12,194 nt of DNA, taken from contig JACKHH010000040.1 in assembly GCA_020639095.1 (NCBI GenBank), positions 1 through 12,194 on the forward strand, given 5' to 3'. The position numbers and the translations under genes are program-made. Positions 6,453 to 12,194 of the stretch are shown here, in pieces. This DNA comes from Phycisphaerales bacterium. GTDB taxonomy: Bacteria; Planctomycetota; Phycisphaerae; UBA1845. Position 1 is the stretch's first letter. Each line of letters starts with the position of its first letter. A model generated the notes under the pieces. That model saw only the letters and a program-made list of their open reading frames with translations. It had not been told where the DNA came from and did no database searches.

Positions 6453-7415
6453 TCAGGAGCGCGCGGGCCGGCGCAGAACGACGCGCACGATCCGGCAAAC
6501 AAGATCGTTGATGGTCACGCCCGGGTAGTTCCGCCGAGCGGCTGACATTAAGTCGGCATCAACCGCGATGAGATCTTCAGTCCGAGTGCGCGGAATCAGT
6601 GCGAGAATCTCAAAGCCGGCATCGCGGGCGTAGATCTCCAGGTCGGCGAGTGTCATGCGATTGAGGCAGTTGTCGTAGTACGCCAGGGCGCTCATCGTCT
6701 CGTTCGCGCGAAACTGCGCGAGATAGGCAGCCAGGTCGTCGCGGTTGAATCGCACGTGCCCCCAGGGAATATCCAAGGTGACCAGCGAATGCCCGCCGTC
6801 GAGCCCGAAGAACGGGTTGTACTCGTGGTAGCAATACCCCCCGGGCCGCAGCACGCGATACATCTCCGCGAACGCGGCCCGCGGGTTCGCAATGTGCTCA
6901 AGCGTGCGCCAACTCGCCACGAGATCAAACAAGGCGTTGGGCAAGGTTGATTTGGCAATATCGTCGACGACCAGCGTAACCTGCTCCGCACGCGGCGTTG
7001 GTCGGGATGCGCTACGCAGGTGATCACGGGCAGTTTGTGCGAATCGTTCGGACGCCTCCGCGCCATCGGCGAGCTTGCGATCCGTGCCCACGACCCGCCG
7101 CGCGCCCCAGCCTGCGAGCACGATCGGCTCTATGATGTCGCCGCATCCGACAGAAAGCACGTCGCTCCCGGCGATACTGCCGCAATAGGTCGCCAGCACG
7201 CGTTCAGCCAGGTCGAAACGCTCCGCCATCGCGGACAGTTCCGACGTGAGCTCTGCATCGGTGGGCGGTGGGGGAGCGTCTTGCAGCATGCGCCGCCAGC
7301 CCGGCTTGAGTTTGTCGCGATGGCCCGGGACCAGCGTATGCTTCTTGCCGGAGCGGTCACAAAATACGGGTGATACCGGCTCCGCGGTTGCGGGCGTCGA
7401 GAGAATCGTCGTCAT
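6453..7415 (-). CDS. class I SAM-dependent methyltransferase
   Basis: The 320-residue protein has an N-terminal region of about 80 residues, then a Methyltransf_11-type core: DVLSVGCGD (85-93), acidic Asp112 in VGTD, VVDDIAK (149-155), the SWRTLEHIANP segment (168-178) and VLRPGG (188-193). A C-terminal part holds NRMTLADLEIYARDAGFEIL. Such proteins usually methylate small molecules or glycans. The frame stays open upstream to 7601, but the ATG at 7415-7413 is preferred. It has AGGAA about 11 bases upstream, avoids overlap with the divergent DNA methyltransferase, and omits an odd 62-residue leader. It is the first gene of a two-gene unit with the GT-B-like protein and may decorate the same glycan. 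The substrate is unknown. Confidence 0.82.
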   Translation of the reverse strand: MTTILSTPATAEPVSPVFCDRSGKKHTLVPGHRDKLKPGWRRMLQDAPPPPTDAELTSELSAMAERFDLAERVLATYCGSIAGSDVLSVGCGDIIEPIVLAGWGARRVVGTDRKLADGAEASERFAQTARDHLRSASRPTPRAEQVTLVVDDIAKSTLPNALFDLVASWRTLEHIANPRAAFAEMYRVLRPGGYCYHEYNPFFGLDGGHSLVTLDIPWGHVRFNRDDLAAYLAQFRANETMSALAYYDNCLNRMTLADLEIYARDAGFEILALIPRTRTEDLIAVDADLMSAARRNYPGVTINDLVCRIVRVVLRRPARS

Positions 7416-7494
7416 CGGTTCGTTTTTCCTGTTGCGCACGGCCTGGGATCTATGGTATCTATCGGCAGCCACGCCGATTCGCGCGCAGTGTGGA
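7416..7494. promoter_or_regulatory. divergent intergenic region with probable promoters
   Basis: These 79 bases separate two genes that read away from each other, so they should contain promoters for both. On the + strand a weak pair, TTGCGC (7432-7437) and TATCTA (7456-7461), sits 18 bases apart. On the - strand the local AT-rich stretch around 7450-7462 could also hold a -10 box, but I see no convincing -35. The calls are positional more than motif-based. Confidence 0.3.
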
Positions 7495-8373
7495 ATGAGG
7501 AGATCCGCGACCCCCGTGTCAGTACGGCCCAAGCCAAAACGTGCAGCCAACCAACCGGCGGATTCGCCGCTTCCGCTCGGTGAAATCGTCTGCGCCGACA
7601 ACCTGACCTGGATGCGAACACTGCCAGGCGGGTTGATCGATCTCGTTTACATCGATCCGCCATTTATGACGAACGCTGCCCGGGGAGCGCGCGGGGGGCT
7701 GCGCTATGACGATCGCTGGCCCGGAGGCATCGCGGAGTTCGCAGCCTTTCTGGAGCCGCGTTTCGTCGAGCTGCACCGCCTGCTTGCTGAGAACGGCACG
7801 CTCTATGTCCACGTCGATCCGCGCACCAGCCACTACCTCAAGGTGCTGCTCGATGGCATCTTCGGCGCCGACAACTTCCTCAACGAGATCATCTGGAGCT
7901 ACCGCACGGGCGGGCGTTCGACGCGCTGGTTCGCGCGCAAGCATGATGTGCTGCTCGTTTATGCGCGGAGTTCCGGGAAGCACGCGTTCAACGTGATCCG
8001 TGACGGGGCGTTTCGCACCGACGGATTGGTGTATGACGAGGAGGGCAAGCCCTACAAGAACACCCGCAAAGGCCGGTTGTACTTCCACGCCGACGGTCCC
8101 GCGCTGACCGACGTCTGGGAAATCCCATTCCTCTCGACGGTCGCGCGCGAACGCACCGGCTACCCTTCGCAAAAACCCGAAGCCCTGCTCGAACGCGTCA
8201 TCCGCGCCAGCAGCAACCCCGGCGACGTGGTCGCCGACGTCTTCTGCGGGAGCGGAACGACGCTCGCGGTGGCCCAACGCCTCGGGCGAAAGTGGTTGGG
8301 ATGCGACGCGTCACCCGATGCGGCGGAGATTGCACGCAAACGACTGGGGCGAGCCGGGCGAAATGGGCAATGA
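7495..8373 (+). CDS. beta-class site-specific DNA methyltransferase (N6-A or N4-C)
   Basis: The enzyme transfers a methyl group from SAM to an exocyclic amine of adenine or cytosine in DNA. The 292-residue protein has catalytic motif IV as DPPF (54-57) ahead of SAM motif I, DVFCGSGTT (248-256); this order defines the beta class. Between them are GTLYVHVDPRTSHYLK (101-116), DNFLNEIIWSYRTGG (126-140) and HDVLLVYARS (150-159), as in type III Mod-like enzymes. YPSQKPEALLERVI (223-236) precedes motif I. The region for target recognition is short. The frame is open back to 7246, but that part lies antisense to the divergent gene, so I take the ATG at 7495 (GTG at 7516 is an alternative). No restriction gene is in view, so it looks like an orphan methylase. 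The target sequence cannot be read off. Confidence 0.88.
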   Translation: MRRSATPVSVRPKPKRAANQPADSPLPLGEIVCADNLTWMRTLPGGLIDLVYIDPPFMTNAARGARGGLRYDDRWPGGIAEFAAFLEPRFVELHRLLAENGTLYVHVDPRTSHYLKVLLDGIFGADNFLNEIIWSYRTGGRSTRWFARKHDVLLVYARSSGKHAFNVIRDGAFRTDGLVYDEEGKPYKNTRKGRLYFHADGPALTDVWEIPFLSTVARERTGYPSQKPEALLERVIRASSNPGDVVADVFCGSGTTLAVAQRLGRKWLGCDASPDAAEIARKRLGRAGRNGQ

Positions 8374-8395
8374 TTCCACGCCAAACGCACCCGCA

Positions 8396-8430
8396 AGTAC
8401 CCCTTCTTCGGTCATGCTGGTACGGGTACT
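8396..8430. repeat. 7-base inverted repeat after the DNA methyltransferase
   Basis: AGTACCC (8396-8402) and GGGTACT (8424-8430) are perfect complements around a 21-base spacer, starting 22 bases after the methyltransferase stop. There is no T-run, and the loop is long for an intrinsic terminator. It could be a weak terminator or a protein-binding site. Confidence 0.35.
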
Positions 8431-8485
8431 CGACGCCGAGCTGTGTCACGTTCTGTCGGGGGTTGTGCATGCTTTTCGTTGCGTG

Positions 8486-8514
8486 TTGACGAGTTTGCGG
8501 GCAGCCCCTAGCAT
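8486..8514 (+). promoter_or_regulatory. sigma-70-type promoter for the phosphoesterase-yidC unit
   Basis: TTGACG (8486-8491) and TAGCAT (8509-8514) stand exactly 17 bases apart, matching 5 of 6 and 4 of 6 consensus positions. Transcription would begin near 8521 and leave a leader of about 117 bases before the GTG at 8638. It is the best promoter seen in the window, and it sits in the only sizeable gap upstream of this unit. Confidence 0.55.
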
Positions 8515-8584
8515 CCGATTTTCCCGGGTATTTCGAGGGCTCCGGTGCCCGCACGCGGTTTGTGAGATACGCCGGGGGTAGCTA

Positions 8585-8610
8585 GGGATCAGACCGGCGC
8601 GCGTGATCCC
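8585..8610 (+). promoter_or_regulatory. leader hairpin upstream of the phosphoesterase
   Basis: GGGATCA (8585-8591) and TGATCCC (8604-8610) form a perfect 7-base-pair stem with a 12-base GC-rich loop. The hairpin lies within the predicted transcript leader, 27 bases before the GTG start. It may stabilise the messenger, affect translation, or bind a regulator as DNA. No known riboswitch class is recognisable. Confidence 0.4.
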
Positions 8611-8637
8611 ATCTCTTGCCGAGGCGGATCGCGTTTC

Positions 8638-9477
8638 GTGTTCGCAATCATCTCCGACATTCACGGGAACCTGGAAGCTTTGCAGGCGGTCTTCAAGGAG
8701 ATCGACCGGCGGGGCATCAAGGAGGTGTTTTGCCTGGGCGACGTCATCGGCTACGGCGCCAGCCCGCGCGAATGCCTCGACCTCGTGATCGAGCGCTGCG
8801 CCATGTGCGTCTGCGGCAACCACGACCACGCCGTCTTCTACGAACCCTGCAACTTCAACGTCAGTGCCGAGCGGGCGTGCTTCTGGACGCGGCAAGTCTT
8901 TGAAGATGAGCCGAAGAAGACCCTCCGCGACCGGCGCTGGTCGTTCCTCGGCAAGTTGCCTATCCGTCACGAAGCCCACAATCTGCTGATGGTACACGCA
9001 TCCCCGCGCAGGCCGGTGAACGAATACCTCTTCGCCGAGGACGTCTACACCAACCCCAGCAAGATTCTGGCGAACTTTGAGCGGATGGAGGAACACCACA
9101 AAGCCTGTGTCGTCGGCCACACCCACGTGCCCGGCGTGTTCCTCGATGATCCTTATTTCGACCCGCCGCCGGAGCTTCCGGAGCCCAACTTCTACACCGT
9201 CACGGACGACGAAAAGGCGATTCTCAATATTGGCAGCGTGGGCCAGCCCCGTGACCGCGATGTGCGCGCCTGTTTCGTGGTGGTGTACGAGCGCGGTGAG
9301 CGGGTCCTGTTTCCCGAGGACGCGGACGTCAGCGATTTTGACCCCGAAGAAGAGGGTTACATCGCGACCGTGGAATATGTTCGCGTCGAATACGACATCC
9401 AGAAGGCGGTCCACAAGGCGCTGGAAACGCCGGAACTCGATGATTTCCTCGGCCTGCGGCTGCTCGAAGGGCGCTGA
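8638..9477 (+). CDS. calcineurin-like metallophosphoesterase
   Basis: The 279-residue cytoplasmic protein has the complete two-metal site of calcineurin-like phosphoesterases: Asp7 and His9 in SDIHGN, Asp35 in LGDVIGYG (33-40), GNHD (60-63), His120 in VHAS, and GHTH (160-163). It resembles the YfcE/MJ0936 type of small phosphodiesterase, which often hydrolyses artificial phosphodiesters in vitro; the natural substrate is unknown. After the core, a C-terminal part of about 70 residues contains an acidic run, PEDADVSDFDPEEEG. The GTG start is chosen because the first beta strand begins at residue 2 and no ATG lies in frame just upstream. A weak GAGG lies 13 bases before it. It is followed after 29 bases by yidC on the same strand, so the two are probably cotranscribed. 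Confidence 0.88.
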   Translation: MFAIISDIHGNLEALQAVFKEIDRRGIKEVFCLGDVIGYGASPRECLDLVIERCAMCVCGNHDHAVFYEPCNFNVSAERACFWTRQVFEDEPKKTLRDRRWSFLGKLPIRHEAHNLLMVHASPRRPVNEYLFAEDVYTNPSKILANFERMEEHHKACVVGHTHVPGVFLDDPYFDPPPELPEPNFYTVTDDEKAILNIGSVGQPRDRDVRACFVVVYERGERVLFPEDADVSDFDPEEEGYIATVEYVRVEYDIQKAVHKALETPELDDFLGLRLLEGR

Positions 9478-9506
9478 TCGAGCAGTTGTGAGGCAACCAT
9501 AACATC

Positions 9507-11600
9507 ATGGATAATAAGAACTTCTTTCGCGCTCTGTTCTGGGCGCTGTTGGCCTTTCTGCTTTGGAGCATGATCGCACAGCGGATCTGGCCCCCCAAGC
9601 ACACGCCCCCGCAGCAGACCGCGCAACAATCGGGTGGTGATGCCGATTCGAACGGCATGTCGGGCACCTCAGGCGTGGCTGACACGACCAGCTCTTCGGT
9701 TGCTGACAACGCTGACGCGCTGTCGGACATGTCCGACGCGTCCGACAAGCTGCCTGCCGATTGGTCGATTCAGGAAGCGGCGGAAGACTCCGTCGTGACA
9801 CTCGGCGAGACCGAGGGATTCGATAAGAGTCCGTACCGGCTGAAGTTGTGGGCGTCGAACGTCGGCGCGTCAGTCGAGACTGTCAGGTTGTCAGACCATC
9901 AGCAGAACGTTCACACGGACGATCGCTACCGCCTGCTGACCCCGGTCGAGAACTCCGGCAGGATTTGGCGCTCGTTTGCCCTGGAGCGGGTCATTCTTGA
10001 CGGCTCCAAACGCATTGACCTCCATCACAAGCGCTGGACTGCGAGCGAGGTCTCTTCCACGGGTGACGGGCAGCAGGTGACGTTCTCGACGGCGATCCTC
10101 GATGGCGAGACGCGAGTCCTCAGCATCGAGCGCAGCTACGTAATCAAGCCGCAGGCGTTTGATTCGGGCAGGCACGATGTCGAACTGACGACGACCGTCC
10201 GCAATCTCACCGACACCGCCCACACCGTTCAGCTTGTTGAGCTGGGCGCGCTGGGCATCACCCGCGAGGGGCGTTTCCAACAAGACCAGACGACTTTTGC
10301 CGCAATCAGCGAGTCATCCGTGGCTGAGTTGGAGGTCGGTACATTCGTGGATGTCGCCAAGAAGGGCGGCCTCGACCTTTATCCGCGCGAAGAGGGCGAT
10401 ACCAGCCCGCTAGCGTGGTTCGGTGCGGGAAATCTGTACTTCTCCGCGACGCAATGCCCGGTTGATGCTGCGGGCAAGATGATTCCCAATCAGGTGGTCA
10501 GCGTCAAAGCCATCGACTTCGACCAGAACAACAAGACCACCGATGACGTCACGCTGCGGACGGTGACCCCGGTCATCTCACTTTCACCGGGCACCGAGCA
10601 GACCCGCCGTGTCGCGCTCTACCTCGGCCCGAAGGATCGCCACGCCTTCGAGTCTGCGGACAACCCGGACTACGTCGCCCGCGACTACATGGTGCAGATC
10701 AAGCACGGCTACGGCTCCTGCGCGATTAACTTCCTGACCGACATGATGATCGGGTTGCTCAACTGGTTGGAGAGCGTGCTCGGCAACTTCGGTGTTGCGA
10801 TCATCATCATGGTGATCGTCGTCCGCACCATCCTGCACCCCATCACCAAGAAGACGCAGGTGAACATGGTGCGCACGCAGCAGCGGATGTCCAAGCTGCA
10901 CCCCAAGGTCGCCGAACTCAAGAAACGCTACGGCAACGACGCGATGAAGCTGAATCAGGAGACGATGAAGCTCTATCGCGAGGAGGGCGTCAACCCGATG
11001 AGCCAGGGGGCGAGTTGCCTCCCCATGATGCTGCAAATGCCCATCTGGATCGCGCTCTACACCAGCCTGCGGAACAACGTGGCGATGCGTTGCCACGGCT
11101 TTGTTTTCTGGATCAACGATCTCACCGCGCCCGACGCGATCCACACGTTCGCCACGCCGATCAAGATTCCACTGGTGGGTTGGACGGTGTCGGAGGTGAA
11201 CCTGTTGCCGTTCTTTGTCGGGTTCATGATGTTCGCGCAGCAGAAGCTGATGCCCAAGCCCAAGCACGACGTCGCGGTGGATTCCCCGCAGGCGCAGCAG
11301 GCTGAGCAGATGCAGAAGATGATGCCCTACATGTCGCTGTTGATGATCGTCTTCTTCTACAACCTGCCCAGTGGGCTCAATCTCTACATCATGACCAGTT
11401 CGCTGATCGGGGCGCTTGAGCAGTTGTACATTCGCAAGCAGATCGCCCAACAAGATCTTAGCGCACCAGCCAAACCGGCCATGTCGCCGGCTGGTTCGCG
11501 CAAGGGACGCGGTTCGTCGCTGATGGAGTGGCTGCAGAAAAAAGCCGAAGAAGCACAGAAGCTGCCCAGCAATCGCGACCAGGGCAAGAAGCGGAAGTAG
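9507..11600 (+). CDS. yidC: membrane protein insertase YidC
   Basis: YidC inserts and folds inner-membrane proteins, alone or with SecYEG. The 697-residue protein has an N-terminal membrane anchor (about 6-27) followed by a polar, low-complexity linker. A large periplasmic beta domain (about 70-400) comes next, then the Oxa1-type core. The core begins around 408 with the second span, which carries the conserved groove arginine (Arg440, in VVRTILHP). It continues with a cytoplasmic helical loop, KTQVNMVRTQQRMSKLHPKV, and further spans near 504-521, 566-580 and 604-642. The last span contains YNLPSGLNLY, a strong family signature. A lysine-rich tail (GKKRK) ends the protein, as expected for ribosome contact. 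The length is above that of E. coli YidC (548) mainly through the periplasmic part and tail. The usual rnpA and mnmE neighbours are not in view. Confidence 0.97.
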   Translation: MDNKNFFRALFWALLAFLLWSMIAQRIWPPKHTPPQQTAQQSGGDADSNGMSGTSGVADTTSSSVADNADALSDMSDASDKLPADWSIQEAAEDSVVTLGETEGFDKSPYRLKLWASNVGASVETVRLSDHQQNVHTDDRYRLLTPVENSGRIWRSFALERVILDGSKRIDLHHKRWTASEVSSTGDGQQVTFSTAILDGETRVLSIERSYVIKPQAFDSGRHDVELTTTVRNLTDTAHTVQLVELGALGITREGRFQQDQTTFAAISESSVAELEVGTFVDVAKKGGLDLYPREEGDTSPLAWFGAGNLYFSATQCPVDAAGKMIPNQVVSVKAIDFDQNNKTTDDVTLRTVTPVISLSPGTEQTRRVALYLGPKDRHAFESADNPDYVARDYMVQIKHGYGSCAINFLTDMMIGLLNWLESVLGNFGVAIIIMVIVVRTILHPITKKTQVNMVRTQQRMSKLHPKVAELKKRYGNDAMKLNQETMKLYREEGVNPMSQGASCLPMMLQMPIWIALYTSLRNNVAMRCHGFVFWINDLTAPDAIHTFATPIKIPLVGWTVSEVNLLPFFVGFMMFAQQKLMPKPKHDVAVDSPQAQQAEQMQKMMPYMSLLMIVFFYNLPSGLNLYIMTSSLIGALEQLYIRKQIAQQDLSAPAKPAMSPAGSRKGRGSSLMEWLQKKAEEAQKLPSNRDQGKKRK

Positions 11601-11619
11601 CCCTCCCGGAGCCCGCCAG

Positions 11620-11635
11620 GCGCCCTCGCGGGCGC
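11620..11635 (+). terminator. GC hairpin after yidC
   Basis: GCGCCC (11620-11625) pairs with GGGCGC (11630-11635) around a TCGC loop, 20 bases after the yidC stop. The stem is perfect and strong, but only GTTG follows and not a T-run. It may act as a weak or Rho-assisted terminator or as a 3' end stabiliser. Confidence 0.4.
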
Positions 11636-11636
11636 G

Positions 11637-11665
11637 TTGACACGCACAACGGCTGTTGCCCTAAT
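11637..11665 (+). promoter_or_regulatory. possible promoter in the yidC-lipoprotein gap
   Basis: An exact TTGACA (11637-11642) is followed 17 bases later by CCTAAT (11660-11665), which matches four of six -10 positions but lacks the important first TA. If used, transcription would start near 11672 and give a leader of about 184 bases before the lipoprotein gene. The rest of the gap is GC-rich, with only short inverted repeats, for example CCGGC (11805-11809) with GCCGG (11813-11817). Confidence 0.35.
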
Positions 11666-11855
11666 ACGGAGGTCGCGGACCACCTGCGGCGTCGCGATCG
11701 CATGGCGCCCGGGCCTGCGGCCTGCGAAATGCGTCCAATCGGCTGGACTTGCGCTAGGATTTGACGGTCGGTGTTCGCCGGCTGCTTCGAGTCTGCCGCG
11801 CCTGCCGGCGTCGCCGGGGCCTATGATGATGACACTGCACGATAGGGGAAAACTG

Positions 11856-12194
11856 ATGCGCGCGCACACCGCAGGTTGGGGATTCACCAAGGGCGGTTTG
11901 ATCTTGGCGATCGTCGCGTCCGTAGCGCTGACGGGTTGTGCGCCGACCGAGACCGCGACCAAACCCGTGCGCGCACCCGCCATGAAGCACTTGACCATCA
12001 TCACCCCGCACAACGCCAAGATTCGCGAGGCGTTCGCCGAGGGCTTTTCCACGTGGCACCTCGCGCAGCGCGGTACGCCGGTGGACATTCAGTGGATCAC
12101 GCGCGGTACGCCGCAGTGCGTGGAGTACATCAACCGGCTCTTCACCGGAACAGCCGAGGATCGCCGCCAGGTCACCCCCGACCTGATGTTCGGC
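11856..12194 (+). CDS. lipoprotein, ABC-type extracellular substrate-binding protein (3' end cut off)
   Basis: Only the first 113 residues are in the window. A signal peptide with a hydrophobic stretch (about 13-27) ends in the lipobox LTGC, with Cys28 as lipidated residue. The mature part starts with a short Thr/Pro linker and then HLTIITPHNAKIREAFAEGF, the first beta strand and helix of a bacterial extracellular substrate-binding fold. It resembles iron(III)- or sugar-type binding proteins. It would hold a solute outside the inner membrane for an ABC importer whose other parts would lie beyond the window. The ATG at 11856 is chosen because AGGGGA lies six bases upstream; three tandem ATGs at 11823-11831 are in frame but lack such a site. 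The family is likely; the ligand is unknown. Confidence 0.78.
   Translation, partial: MRAHTAGWGFTKGGLILAIVASVALTGCAPTETATKPVRAPAMKHLTIITPHNAKIREAFAEGFSTWHLAQRGTPVDIQWITRGTPQCVEYINRLFTGTAEDRRQVTPDLMFG

Noticed and set aside
7246..7494. N-terminal extension of the DNA methyltransferase
   Set aside because: The extra 83 residues are antisense to the divergent methyltransferase gene and have no family match; the ATG at 7495 leaves a normal short N-terminus.
8363..8581. Small protein of about 72 residues overlapping the end of the DNA methyltransferase
   Set aside because: It has no ribosome site or recognisable motif, and its frame crosses the predicted promoter and most of the intergenic inverted repeats.
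8446..9414. 322-codon open frame on the - strand
   Set aside because: It lies opposite the phosphoesterase, whose metal-binding motifs are complete; the antisense translation shows no recognisable domain.
10584..11453. 289-codon open frame on the - strand
   Set aside because: It is antisense to the most conserved part of yidC and is His/Asp/Leu-rich with no domain signature.
11761..11789. Second promoter from TTGACG at 11761
   Set aside because: No acceptable -10 box lies 16-18 bases downstream (GCTTCG at the expected place).

Overview
The window is GC-rich bacterial DNA with tightly packed genes. I read it as a chromosomal piece of a Gram-negative, probably planctomycete-like, bacterium. 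Three things point that way: a long YidC with a large periplasmic domain, a lipobox substrate-binding protein, and a short in-frame sequence at 5661-5696 that matches, from memory, a dispersed repeat of planctomycete genomes. The phylum is an inference and I could not test it.

Positions 1-4583 (+ strand) hold a compact sugar operon of six genes that touch or overlap. They are a NeuB-type nonulosonic (sialic-like) acid synthase cut by the window edge, a free-standing sugar-type formyltransferase, a class I methyltransferase, a WbqC-family protein, a NeuA-type CMP-sugar cytidylyltransferase and a PIG-L/LmbE deacetylase. NeuB would make a nine-carbon acid sugar and the cytidylyltransferase would activate it with CMP. 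The deacetylase, formyltransferase, methyltransferase and WbqC protein look like a decoration set, possibly for an unusual N-formylated or methylated nonulosonic acid.

Positions 4587-7415 (- strand) converge on that operon with a 3-base gap. They encode a 320-residue methyltransferase followed by a 615-residue GT-B-like protein. The latter carries KPHP and NNRSS motifs like those of enzymes that use CMP- or CDP-linked donors, so it is a candidate transferase for the sugar made next door. It also contains the putative dispersed repeat, read in frame.

Positions 7495-8373 (+) encode a beta-class DNA methyltransferase with no restriction enzyme in view. The 264 bases after it hold two inverted repeats and a good sigma-70-type promoter. 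That promoter probably drives a calcineurin-like phosphoesterase (8638-9477) and yidC (9507-11600), the inner-membrane insertase. After a GC hairpin and a 255-base gap containing an exact TTGACA box, the window ends inside a lipoprotein substrate-binding protein of an ABC importer (11856 to end). I saw no tRNA, rRNA, CRISPR array, transposase or attachment site.
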